Assembly: GCA_963850425.1 (NCBI GenBank)
Contig: CAWKLF010000003.1
Coordinates: 310,001-374,000, forward strand
Length of the DNA: 64,000 nt
From: Gp1-AA133 sp963850425
GTDB taxonomy: Bacteria; Acidobacteriota; Terriglobia; Terriglobales; Acidobacteriaceae
Reading direction: 5' to 3'
Part shown: positions 55,139-62,959 of the stretch, piece by piece
Layout: every line of letters starts with the position of its first letter
Numbering within the stretch: the first letter of the stretch is position 1
Notes under the pieces: model-generated
Told to the model about the DNA's origin: nothing
Seen by the model: the letters and a program-made list of their open reading frames with translations, nothing else
Database searches by the model: none
Program-made: the position numbers and the translations under genes

Positions 55139-55885
55139 ATGGCTCAGAAAACAACTCGCCCTCAAAAAACAGATTCTGGACTTCCAAGCGAGAAAACCGC
55201 ACAGAAGAAGAAAGATGCGAAACTTGCGCGCACCAGGGCAGACAGCAAGCAAGCAGAGTTGATGCGAATGGCCTTGAAGGCCTGCCTCATTGCGCGCGAC
55301 GCGACTTTCAATGTTCAGGACCTGTTGACCAATTCTTCGCGCATGGCGTTCCTCGCCATCCGAGACTGCGAAAAGGAACTCGACCAGATCGAGCGTCAGA
55401 TTGATGAGCAACTACCCGGGGCCATCACCCGCGTGAATGAAACAAAAGCGCGGCAACTACTTGCCTGCCTGAAGTGCATTACCGACCTCGAGCGCATCGG
55501 CGATCTGGTGATGGGCGTCGCGCAGCGCGTGCAGACGCGAAGCGGCCAGCTTCCGGCGGGGGACGTGCGCCATCTTATCCAGATGTCAGTGATCCTGCAC
55601 GATATGCTGGAGGACATTCATCGCGGATTCATTTCGCTCGATGTGGAGACGGCCCGCAAGGTGCTTCACATGGACGCGGAACTCGATAACATCTGTCACT
55701 CCATGTTTCAGCGATACCTGGCGGACAACTCCCGTCAAAAAGACTCTCTCGGATTCGACGTTCTGCTCATGGCGCAAGCGCTCGAAAGATCCGGCGACCA
55801 CGCCAAGAATCTCGCCGAAGAGTTGTACAGCCTGATTGAAGGGCACACGCTGCGTCATCTGCCCAAACGCGTCGTATCCACCTAG
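55139..55885 (+). CDS. phoU: PhoU-domain protein
   Basis: PhoU-type proteins link phosphate transport to PhoR/PhoB signalling. The 248-residue product has a Lys-rich N-terminus of about 35 residues absent from E. coli PhoU, then two PhoU repeats with the metal-binding pattern E/DxxxD visible in ITDLERIGDLVMG and QALERSGDHAKNLAEE. A PhoB-like regulator gene follows 172 bases downstream on the same strand. No pst transporter genes are in the window. AT-rich DNA at 55055-55100 is the likely promoter region. Confidence 0.85.
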   Translation: MAQKTTRPQKTDSGLPSEKTAQKKKDAKLARTRADSKQAELMRMALKACLIARDATFNVQDLLTNSSRMAFLAIRDCEKELDQIERQIDEQLPGAITRVNETKARQLLACLKCITDLERIGDLVMGVAQRVQTRSGQLPAGDVRHLIQMSVILHDMLEDIHRGFISLDVETARKVLHMDAELDNICHSMFQRYLADNSRQKDSLGFDVLLMAQALERSGDHAKNLAEELYSLIEGHTLRHLPKRVVST

Positions 55886-56057
55886 GCGCGCGCGACACTT
55901 GCCTGACATCACGCATACGGCTTCGTTTTTGTCGCTCCATCGCAAATTCACGAACCGTTAACACTGACGAAACACTTACGCAACAATTCCCTCCTACAGT
56001 CAAGCGGATGCGGTTTTTAGAGATCGACGGCCCCGTGAGCTAGGCGCGATCGAACCA

Positions 56058-56837
56058 ATGACTGCTAGTGGAGAACAGTTCGGCGCAGTGGCAAGCCCTC
56101 GCGGACGCATTTTCGTGGTTGAAGACGAGGAAGACATCGCGCTGCTGGTCCGCCACAACCTGGAAGCAGCGGGTTACGATGTTCAGACTTTTACGAGTGG
56201 CGGTGCAGTTCTGACAGAAGCGCGCCGCGAACAGCCTTCTTTATTTCTGCTGGACGTAATGCTGCCCGGCATGGACGGCTTTGACCTCTATCGGCAGATA
56301 CGCTCGACGCCCGACCTCGCTCGCACACCAGTCATCTTTTTGACCGCGAAAAGCGCAGAAGCGGACCGGGTCCAGGGCCTGGAACTGGGTGGAGACGACT
56401 ACATAACAAAGCCCTTCAGCCCGCGGGAACTGATCGCCCGCGTGCGCACAGTACTTCGAAGCCAGCACGAGGTGGGCCGACCGAGTGAAGTGCTAAAGGT
56501 GGGAGATCTTGAAATTGATGCGTCGTCGATGACGGTGCGGGTCGAGGGGCGCACGGTTTTGACCACGGTCCGCGAATTTCGCCTGCTCGAATATTTTGCA
56601 ATTCATCGCGGGCGGGTATTCACGCGCGATCAATTGCTCGATTCTGTCTGGAAAGAAACGGCGTTTGTGACGCCGCGTTCGGTGGATGTCTACGTGCGGC
56701 GGCTGCGGGAGAAGATTGAAACAGATGCTCGGCACCCGCGTTACCTCAAGACGCTGCGGGGCTCGGGTACCGGCTGGAAAGCCCTAAGTAGGCTGGATTG
56801 GAGTGGCGGAAATCCATCGGATGCCGGGCTGCGGTGA
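56058..56837 (+). CDS. OmpR/PhoB-family response regulator
   Basis: The 259-residue protein has a receiver domain (IFVVEDEEDIALLV with the acidic pocket, LFLLDVMLPGMDGFD with the phosphoacceptor Asp, FLTAKS with Thr, ITKPFSPRELIARV with Lys) and a C-terminal winged helix (LTTVREFRLLEYFAIHRGRV, PRSVDVYVRRLREKIE). Beside phoU it is most likely the phosphate-response regulator PhoB, though the kinase gene is absent and the assignment rests on position. About 15 residues precede the receiver domain, and the chain continues for about 20 polar residues after the winged helix. Confidence 0.9.
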   Translation: MTASGEQFGAVASPRGRIFVVEDEEDIALLVRHNLEAAGYDVQTFTSGGAVLTEARREQPSLFLLDVMLPGMDGFDLYRQIRSTPDLARTPVIFLTAKSAEADRVQGLELGGDDYITKPFSPRELIARVRTVLRSQHEVGRPSEVLKVGDLEIDASSMTVRVEGRTVLTTVREFRLLEYFAIHRGRVFTRDQLLDSVWKETAFVTPRSVDVYVRRLREKIETDARHPRYLKTLRGSGTGWKALSRLDWSGGNPSDAGLR

Positions 56838-56882
56838 GCCTGGAGCGAAAGCGCCTTTGTTATAATTTAGCTCGCCTGCAGT

Positions 56883-56957
56883 GGCGCTATCGTCTAGGGG
56901 TTAGGACGGAAGATTCTCAATCTTCAAACCCGGGTTCGATTCCCGGTAGCGCTACCA
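56883..56957 (+). tRNA. tRNA-Glu (anticodon CTC)
   Basis: A complete cloverleaf runs from GGCGCTA (56883) to an encoded CCA (56955-56957). The anticodon stem GAAGA / TCTTC holds the loop TTCTCAA, giving anticodon CTC. The T-arm is CCGGG-TTCGATT-CCCGG. The first acceptor pair is G-U. It is the likely attachment site of the element that follows. Confidence 0.96.
56935..56957 (+). other. Predicted attachment site (3' end of tRNA-Glu)
   Basis: The tRNA-Glu 3' part, with T-arm and acceptor strand (TTCGATTCCCGGTAGCGC followed by TACCA), lies 105 bases before a tyrosine integrase. Such integrases usually recombine within the 3' end of a tRNA. No second copy of this segment was found in the window, so the other end of the element is outside it. 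Confidence 0.4.
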
Positions 56958-57062
56958 ACCTTCTTTTTCGTCCGCTGTCTACGAGGGTAATCGCTGGGGT
57001 GACGTTCGTTACCTACTAACCCGCCTACTATTCCGCTATGGTTCGGCCCAAGGAAAGGCGCT

Positions 57063-58253
57063 ATGCCAAACCGGGCCGTATCAATCTACGAACTCGTAAA
57101 ACAGAACGGGACACGCTCTTGGCGGGCTGTTGAAATCCCCACACGGCAGAAGCCGCTGCGTGGAGGTCTGTACCTCAAAGACGACCGACAGGGGGATTTT
57201 TACATTTCATGGTATAGCGACGAGCGGGACTCTAAGAAGCGGCCCAAAAAACGATTCAAGAAGGTCAAGGGCGGTCGGCTGGGGTTGGCTATCACAGCAG
57301 CCGAAGGTAAGCGCTGGGAGCTTCTCCACCCCGAGCGGGTGAAAGAGGAGATTCCAGACGACGAGCGGCTCACTATTGGCGGCGGCGTCCATCGGTACTT
57401 GGAACAGATGGCGGGTGATGACTACACCAAGAAGGAACACCGCCACGCCCTCGAACAATATCAGGGGTGGACGGGCAACACCTTTGTAGATCAGATGACG
57501 CGTGATGAGCTTCTGCGCTTCAAGACCTACTGCGAGAGAACGAAGCAGAACGACGAACTCACCGCAGTGTGGAAGCTAATCCGAATTAACAAATTCTACA
57601 AGTGGGCTTTGAAGAAAGGACCGGGTGAGGGTTTAATCAGGACGACAGAGTTCAAGCGGGTCCTCCAGCGCAAGCCCAAGGTGGAGGTCTATACGAAGGA
57701 TGAACTGGAGAAGTTCTTCGCCGCATGCAATGAAAAGCAGTTCGTGCTCTTTCAGCTTTACTACAAATGTGGGCTGCGGAATAAAGAATTGGCTCACCTG
57801 GAGTGGGCAGACATAAACCTTGAGCGGCGTGAAGTTGACATACACCAGAAGCGGCTCAAGGACGGTGAACAGCGCAAAATTTGGAAGCCCAAGCACGGCA
57901 GTGAAGGGAAAATCGCCTTGCCCGCCGTGCTGGTGGAGCCTCTACAAAAAATGAAAAAGGCTTCGACGTGCAATCTCGTGTTCCCCACACGTAATGGGCG
58001 GGTCAACATCAAGTTATTAGACCAGTGCAAGCTGGTGGCGCGGCGGGCCGGGTTGGATGAGAGCAAGTGGAAAATCAAATCTTTTCGCTCAACGTATGCC
58101 ACGAATCGTTTACGACACTGGAAGGGCGACATTGCCACCGTTCGGGAGCAGTTGCGCCATCGGGATCTCAAGTCTATTGAGCATTACGTGGACTACGTGA
58201 AGAACGAAGAGTTGATTGCTACTGGCAAAGTAGACTCCGGCTGGGACGTATAA
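57063..58253 (+). CDS. Tyrosine recombinase (integrase) of the tRNA-Glu element
   Basis: The 396-residue protein has an N-terminal DNA-binding region (about residues 20-110), a SAM-like core-binding segment (residues 115-190) and a catalytic domain. Catalytic Arg is in YKCGLRNKELAHLEW near residue 237. The second box is KSFRSTYATNRL, where the usual His-x-x-Arg is changed to Ser-x-x-Arg-like spacing, and the third is LRHRDLKSIEHYVDY with nucleophile Tyr near 375. It reads away from tRNA-Glu, the usual arrangement of an integrated island. Its Lys-rich composition differs from the upstream genes. Confidence 0.9.
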   Translation: MPNRAVSIYELVKQNGTRSWRAVEIPTRQKPLRGGLYLKDDRQGDFYISWYSDERDSKKRPKKRFKKVKGGRLGLAITAAEGKRWELLHPERVKEEIPDDERLTIGGGVHRYLEQMAGDDYTKKEHRHALEQYQGWTGNTFVDQMTRDELLRFKTYCERTKQNDELTAVWKLIRINKFYKWALKKGPGEGLIRTTEFKRVLQRKPKVEVYTKDELEKFFAACNEKQFVLFQLYYKCGLRNKELAHLEWADINLERREVDIHQKRLKDGEQRKIWKPKHGSEGKIALPAVLVEPLQKMKKASTCNLVFPTRNGRVNIKLLDQCKLVARRAGLDESKWKIKSFRSTYATNRLRHWKGDIATVREQLRHRDLKSIEHYVDYVKNEELIATGKVDSGWDV

Positions 58254-58374
58254 AAGCATCGCTAGTGTCCACAGCGACAACGGCCAAGGCTGGTGCTCAT
58301 TCACTTCCCCTGGAGACCAAGTTGGTTTGGTCGGAAGAGTGAATGGAATTGCGCCATCCCATCGAAGTCCGGTA

Positions 58375-59418
58375 TTAGGTGGGCACACTCTTGCCCGGTC
58401 TCATTTTCGGATTGTCAACGCCCGTGCGGTAGTAGCACACAATGGAATACTTCTCGCCTTGTACCGGGGTTACGTTGCAGTGCCACTCTCGGGCGGTCGC
58501 AGCAATCAACAGATCACCTGGCTGCACGGGTATCTGAATGCCATACTCCAACAAACAGAATGCGCCGCCTGCGTATTCGGTTCCTCTGATTGAGGTCATA
58601 CACGCCAGCCCTAATTTGCTGCCGTTCGGGTCTGTATGCAGCGCAGCAGGGCAACTGCGGAGAATAGTCACGGTACTTGCGGGCGTCGTGCCGGCCTGAC
58701 GTTTCTTGGCTGAAATTCGTTGGTTCGCACCATGTGCGCCAGCTTCCTTTTCCATGCCGGGAGCACCGCGAAAGTAGCCAGGTAGCGTGCGGGCGAACAC
58801 ATGATGCATTTGTTGAATCAGCGGGTAAGTCGCTTCATAGCGCACTTTTTGATACCGAGCGGGTCGAGTGAACTCAACCATTCCGCCACGCACCAAATAG
58901 CCGAACTGTAACTCCCCGGCTTGCGGCGTCTCGTATTTTCGCTCCCGTACTTGACGATTAAATTTGGCAGCATCGCGAGTCTCCGGGCGCGTTGGCGGAA
59001 TCCAATCCATCTCAACCAATCCCTCTCGCGCACGCTCTTGAATCGCTTCGGGTATAACGCCCTTCAACAGCAGGAACGACAAGCCTACTTTTTCACTTTT
59101 GTCGTCACCGATTGATTCAGGATAGCGACTGAACCGCATCGTGCTACGCGTGATGGGATCGCCTTTTATGTATTCCTGCCAACGATCTTGCGGCAGATAT
59201 TGGAAGCGCAACTTCTTCAAATCTTCTTTTGAGATGATGGGAACAAGCGGCTCAGGCGAGTAGTCCAGCTTTTGTTGTTTAACGAGCTTTTTCCAGTGGA
59301 CGTGTTCGGGACGCCATAATTGGTTGTCTACAGCCTCTTCCCAACCATCAGGGTCGTCCTCTTCTATCAAAGCCTCGTGCATCGCGTCCGCGACCTGCTC
59401 TGCGGATAGGCTGTCCAT
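58375..59418 (-). CDS. TET/JBP-like 2-oxoglutarate Fe(II) dioxygenase (putative DNA or protein hydroxylase)
   Basis: The 347-residue protein has a C-terminal double-stranded beta-helix domain. The iron ligands fit His 261 and Asp 263 in PAALHTDPNGSK and His 313 in AREWHCNV, with Arg 331 in YSIVCYYR as the likely 2-oxoglutarate anchor. The spacing and the GGAFCLLEYGIQIPVQPGDL block resemble TET/JBP-type dioxygenases, which oxidise methylated or thymine bases. The first 200 residues are unlike any family I know. ATG 59418 has GGAGG upstream. It sits in a mobile element with a small gene (59468-59680) just before it. Substrate unproven. Confidence 0.6.
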   Translation of the reverse strand: MDSLSAEQVADAMHEALIEEDDPDGWEEAVDNQLWRPEHVHWKKLVKQQKLDYSPEPLVPIISKEDLKKLRFQYLPQDRWQEYIKGDPITRSTMRFSRYPESIGDDKSEKVGLSFLLLKGVIPEAIQERAREGLVEMDWIPPTRPETRDAAKFNRQVRERKYETPQAGELQFGYLVRGGMVEFTRPARYQKVRYEATYPLIQQMHHVFARTLPGYFRGAPGMEKEAGAHGANQRISAKKRQAGTTPASTVTILRSCPAALHTDPNGSKLGLACMTSIRGTEYAGGAFCLLEYGIQIPVQPGDLLIAATAREWHCNVTPVQGEKYSIVCYYRTGVDNPKMRPGKSVPT

Positions 59419-59467
59419 GAACTGTTGGTCCTCCGGAGTGGGCTGGGCAAAATAGCCGTCCGGGTCG

Positions 59468-59680
59468 TCACTGAAATGTAGCGGGTTTCGCTACATTTAA
59501 CCTCGGCTTCTTTTCGGCTGGTGGCCGAAGGCCGACAGACCGTTCATACGACAGAATCCAACCGTCAACAGTGCGGACTACAAGTCCTTGCGATGTGACA
59601 AAGCCAGACCATCCGCCGCTGCGACCCGCCTTCACGTATAGGGGCTTCAATTCACGGGCGATTCGGCCCGCCTCCATCAA
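59468..59680 (-). CDS. Small hypothetical protein upstream of the dioxygenase
   Basis: The 70-residue product starts MMEAGRIARELKPLYVKAGR and ends 49 bases before the dioxygenase start, on the same strand, so the two may form an operon. It is basic and has no signal peptide. Its 5' end overlaps the upstream part of the kinase frame on the other strand. Function unknown. Confidence 0.4.
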   Translation of the reverse strand: MMEAGRIARELKPLYVKAGRSGGWSGFVTSQGLVVRTVDGWILSYERSVGLRPPAEKKPRLNVAKPATFQ

Positions 59681-59791
59681 GCCAAGCTGCTTGATCTAGC
59701 TAATGACGGGATATTTATTCGAAACGCCGACGACAAAATCTCTTACTGGAATGAGGGAGCCGAACGGCTCTACGGCTGGACAAGCGAAGAA

Positions 59792-60718
59792 GTGCTCGGC
59801 AGGACAGTCCACGAAATTCTTCACACTGAGTTTCCCCTTCCTTTGTCGGAAATCATGCAGGCTGACCGCTGGGAGGGCGAGCTTCGACACACGACGAAGG
59901 GCGGCAACCAGATTACGGTCGCGAGCCGCTGGACGACATTGCGAGATCGCAACGGCAAGTCCGTGGGTTGGCTGGAAAGTAACACTGATCTAACCGCTCG
60001 CAAACGGGCTGAGGAGGCTGCGCGGAGTCTAAGCGGTCGAATCCTTACCTTGCAGGATGACGAGCGCCGGAGGATCGCGAGAGGTCTGCATGACAGTCTG
60101 GGGCAATATTTGACCGCTCTAAAAATAAACCTCGACCGTCTTTCAGCATCAGACAATGGCAACGCCGCACTAGCTTCCGAAAGTGCGGGAATTGCCGATA
60201 AGTGTCTGACCGAGACGCGCACGATCTCCTATCTCTTACATCCGCCGATGCTGGATGAGGCAGGATTTGACTCTGCGGCTCGTTGGTACGTAGACGGCTT
60301 CTCCCGGCGAAGCGACATCAAGGTAAATCTGAACTTCCCGCCAAAACTTGGTCGTATGCACAGGGATGTAGAAGTCGCCCTTTTCCGAGCGGTACAAGAG
60401 GGTCTCACAAATATCCATCGACACTCTGGAGGTTCAGTGGTGGATATTTATCTCAGCGTGGACACGAAGCAGCTTCGATTGGAAATCAAGGATAACGGTC
60501 GGGGCATACCCCAGAAACGGCTGAGGACTCTCATCGAAAGTGCTGCCGAAGCTGGAGTCGGTCTAGCTGGCATGCGGGAACGCATGCGCGAGTTAGGTGG
60601 GTCGCTCGAAATCCGATCTGATCGAGCAGGGACGACGGTTGTCATTAGCATTCCCGTCGAGAGGACAGCCATTGATTCCGAGAATGGCGAATCAGGTCGC
60701 AGTGTTTCTGCTGCATAG
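59792..60718 (+). CDS. Histidine kinase (PAS, HisKA_3, HATPase), probably truncated at its 5' end
   Basis: The 308-residue frame (from GTG 59792) includes the end of a PAS domain (LESNTDLTARKRAEEAAR), a HisKA_3 phosphoacceptor segment (DDERRRIARGLHDSLGQYL, with the His in GLHDS) and an ATPase domain (GLTNIHRHSGG, DNGRGIP, GVGLAGMRERMRELGG). This is the NarL/UhpB-type kinase. In the same frame a PAS start (LLDLANDGIFIRNADDKISY) lies upstream back to 59642, but no ATG, GTG or TTG precedes it before the stop at 59639, so the sensor part is missing. The partner response regulator is not in the window. Confidence 0.75.
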   Translation: MLGRTVHEILHTEFPLPLSEIMQADRWEGELRHTTKGGNQITVASRWTTLRDRNGKSVGWLESNTDLTARKRAEEAARSLSGRILTLQDDERRRIARGLHDSLGQYLTALKINLDRLSASDNGNAALASESAGIADKCLTETRTISYLLHPPMLDEAGFDSAARWYVDGFSRRSDIKVNLNFPPKLGRMHRDVEVALFRAVQEGLTNIHRHSGGSVVDIYLSVDTKQLRLEIKDNGRGIPQKRLRTLIESAAEAGVGLAGMRERMRELGGSLEIRSDRAGTTVVISIPVERTAIDSENGESGRSVSAA

Positions 60719-60793
60719 TAGTCCTAATTTCCCTGAGTGTACCAGCACGTCCCGCGCAGCGACCTCATCCTCTTCATACCAAGCGGTGTTCAT
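60692..60793 (-). CDS. Possible 33-residue ORF
   Basis: An ATG at 60793 (minus) has GGGAGG nine bases upstream and opens a 33-codon frame starting MNTAWYEEDEVAARDVLVHS. It overlaps the 3' end of the kinase gene on the opposite strand. The good ribosome binding site is the only support; it may be a remnant of a longer gene. Confidence 0.25.
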   Translation of the reverse strand: MNTAWYEEDEVAARDVLVHSGKLGLLCSRNTAT

Positions 60794-60970
60794 GGCTTGA
60801 GCCTCCCTCAAGGAACCGCCAACCATCCTAGTGCGACAGAGTGAGTTGCACGCTCGAGGTGGTTTTCGTCCTCGTACATATCAGGTATGGTTCGGCTACT
60901 AGACGCGGCTTCTCTTTGTTTCTACCTGCGTCGCTGCCGCGTTCCGTAGATTCACACGAGGAGGAGAACC

Positions 60971-61258
60971 ATGCCACGAACGAAGAAGAACACACGAGCG
61001 AATCGCAAGTCGGATGTCCGCTACAAGCGCAGCAGCGCCAAGTCATTCAAGAAAGCACACGGCACGAATGCTGCGGGAAAAAGCCGCGCCGAAGGTATCC
61101 GCCTGTTCACGCTTGCGGGTCGGCCCAGCAAAGAAGACTTTGTAAAAGTCTATGGTCCTGCGGGACCGAAGATGACTTGGGAGCAGCGAGCCAAAGCGGG
61201 CGTGCCTGCCGAGAAGTTCCAGGCCGCGCTAGGTTCAGCAATGCGGCAGGCGAAGTAG
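60971..61258 (+). CDS. Small basic hypothetical protein
   Basis: The 95-residue product is very rich in Lys and Arg (MPRTKKNTRANRKSDVRYKR) in its first third, which suggests nucleic-acid binding. The rest contains RPSKEDFVKVYGPAGPKMTW. It has a strong ribosome binding site (GAGGAG, six bases upstream). No domain is recognised. Confidence 0.6.
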   Translation: MPRTKKNTRANRKSDVRYKRSSAKSFKKAHGTNAAGKSRAEGIRLFTLAGRPSKEDFVKVYGPAGPKMTWEQRAKAGVPAEKFQAALGSAMRQAK

Positions 61259-61298
61259 CCTGCCGCATTTCTCATCAGTCAATTCTTGGAGCGCGGGC

Positions 61299-61631
61299 TT
61301 GACGGAAATTTTCACGATATCACCGTTCCCCGGTCGCGAGGCGTGCGACTTTTGTGCCGAGCGCCCTGCGACCCATATGTACCCCTGCAAGAACTTCGTA
61401 GTCCCCCGATTCAAGACCTCGGTCTTCCAACACGAGAGCATCGGAGGTTGGGCGGCGTGCAGCAAATGCGCGGAATTGATTGATGGAGGGCTCTGGGCAG
61501 AGCTTACGGATCGCGCTTTCACCAACTTCCTGAAGCAACACTGCGTGCCCGGCTATGCCCATTTCGATGTGCGCGAGCAGTTTCGCGAAATCCATCAGCT
61601 GTTCAGACAGAACTTGATTAAGGAGAGTTGA
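61299..61631 (+). CDS. Small zinc-binding protein
   Basis: The 110-residue frame begins at TTG 61299. It has CDFCAERP near residue 16, a further Cys in YPCKNF, and a distant CSKC, which fits a four-cysteine zinc site. It resembles the small protein at 53384 in this window by its Cys-x2-Cys-x2-Arg-Pro start, but the similarity is low. It is directly followed by the 62-residue gene. Confidence 0.5.
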   Translation: MTEIFTISPFPGREACDFCAERPATHMYPCKNFVVPRFKTSVFQHESIGGWAACSKCAELIDGGLWAELTDRAFTNFLKQHCVPGYAHFDVREQFREIHQLFRQNLIKES

Positions 61632-61632
61632 A

Positions 61633-61821
61633 ATGCAGATTCGCAACAACTGGGGAGAACTCATCGGAGAGATCAATACCGCGTACACGGGTGCAGGGGA
61701 AGTCATCACCACCAACACGCTGTATGATCGCGGCAATCCAATCTTTCAGACGATCAGCGTCCGCGACAATCAAGGGCAAGTTCGAACGACAAACGTGATC
61801 CGGGGGAAGATTCTCCCCTAG
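61633..61821 (+). CDS. Small hypothetical protein
   Basis: The 62-residue product starts at ATG 61633, one base after the upstream stop, with AAGGAGAG as a strong ribosome binding site. The sequence (MQIRNNWGELIGEINTAYTG and on) is Asn- and Thr-rich, with a beta-strand pattern in ISVRDNQGQVRTTNVIRG. Translational coupling with 61299 is likely. No family recognised. Confidence 0.6.
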   Translation: MQIRNNWGELIGEINTAYTGAGEVITTNTLYDRGNPIFQTISVRDNQGQVRTTNVIRGKILP

Positions 61822-62014
61822 TCGCCAGAGGCCGAGTGCCCAGCAGGAGCACAATCGCCGCGAGGCGATCTGGAATATGAACCTTCGTGCCGCCTGGTAG
61901 AGCACGCGCCATTGCGATCAGGTCGTGCGTGCTGAAGTTCTTAAACGCGGCGAGATTCAGGAGTGCAGCGTGCAACTCGTTCTTGACCGGAGGCAGGATC
62001 GCGACATTTCTCAT
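61754..62014 (-). CDS. Hypothetical protein, opposite strand
   Basis: The 86-residue frame (MRNVAILPPVKNELHAALLN and on) has a helical composition, with FKNFSTHDLIAMARALPGG in the middle. It overlaps 68 bases of the plus-strand gene 61633. It would fill the otherwise empty 240 bases before 62061. I am unsure whether it is real; the ribosome binding site is poor. Confidence 0.35.
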   Translation of the reverse strand: MRNVAILPPVKNELHAALLNLAAFKNFSTHDLIAMARALPGGTKVHIPDRLAAIVLLLGTRPLATRGESSPGSRLSFELALDCRGR

Positions 62015-62060
62015 ACCTGCAACCTACGCAGGAAATGAGGCAAGGAGGTAAGGAGCACAC

Positions 62061-62192
62061 ATGCAGATCGGTAAATCTCTGCGAACCATCATCGTGGAAC
62101 CGCTTGAGGTTCCGGTGAAACAGCCAGCGCAGGAACCTGAACCCATTCCGGTACCAGAGGCCGAACCCAAGGAAGCACCAACAGCCCAATGA
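62061..62192 (+). CDS. 43-residue hypothetical protein, translationally coupled
   Basis: ATG 62061 follows a strong ribosome binding site (AAGGAGGTAAGGAG). The product starts MQIGKSLRTIIVEPLEV and ends in a Pro/Glu-rich tail. Its stop overlaps the start of the 239-residue gene at 62189 by ATGA. It is too short for most gene callers, but the ribosome binding site and the overlap argue that it is translated. Confidence 0.55.
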   Translation: MQIGKSLRTIIVEPLEVPVKQPAQEPEPIPVPEAEPKEAPTAQ

Positions 62193-62908
62193 ACATTCCC
62201 GATTACATCTCGCCCGTTGTTGGCTATCGAGTTTGGCGATGGAATGAAACCGGGCTGCAATCACTTAACGGCGAGCCGTGGCTTCCGGAGCAGCATCTTG
62301 AGGCACGGTGCCGCGTCACACCCGCTGCTCGCCATATGACGGAGACTGTCAACGACGTCCCGCACCGGAAATGCACATGCGGTATTTATGCGGCGAAGAA
62401 TAGTGAGCATCTGCGGCAAATAGGCTACGCGGAAGGCGGCGTCTGCGGCGAAGTCTATCTGTGGGGTGCGGTCGTAGAGCATAAACTTGGGTGGCGTGCC
62501 CAATTCGCATACCCGAAAAGTCTAGGCTTGCCGCTTTCCCTCTTACCCTTCACCCTGGCAGAGTTGAACGCGCGCCTGCTCGCGTTGATTGCGTTCGGCA
62601 TCGATATCTTCGTTCTTCACAACAGAAAAAGCATGCGACTTTGGAAGCACGGCCAGGGCTACGACACTGATGGACTGGATTACATCATCAGCTTGCGCCA
62701 GCAGCATTACTTGCGCCAGCAACACGAGCGCACCCTTATAAAAGGCGACCGCGTGGCATTGCTCGGGAGGGGAATTGCGGTAGTGCGACAGGCAGATGAT
62801 GAGATGGCTCTCGTCGTGTTGGGAAACGGGGTTTCGGTCCGGATTGCCCGTAAGAACATCGTCCTAAACAAGCAGAACATGCGTTGGGAATTGCGCAGCC
62901 AACTCTGA
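62189..62908 (+). CDS. Conserved hypothetical protein of the element
   Basis: The 239-residue product begins YISPVVGYRVWRWNETGLQS and contains CTCGIYAAKNSEHLRQIGYA and GEVYLWGAVVEHKLGWRA; this pattern recurs in acidobacterial genomes, as far as I recall, with unknown function. The C-terminal part is Arg-rich (SLRQQHYLRQQHERTLIKGD) and ends in a beta pattern. It is coupled to the 43-residue gene upstream. Confidence 0.6.
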   Translation: MNIPDYISPVVGYRVWRWNETGLQSLNGEPWLPEQHLEARCRVTPAARHMTETVNDVPHRKCTCGIYAAKNSEHLRQIGYAEGGVCGEVYLWGAVVEHKLGWRAQFAYPKSLGLPLSLLPFTLAELNARLLALIAFGIDIFVLHNRKSMRLWKHGQGYDTDGLDYIISLRQQHYLRQQHERTLIKGDRVALLGRGIAVVRQADDEMALVVLGNGVSVRIARKNIVLNKQNMRWELRSQL

Positions 62909-62959
62909 ATCAGCTGGCGAGAACTTGACCGGACTCCGGGAGTGTGGCTTCCTGAAAAT

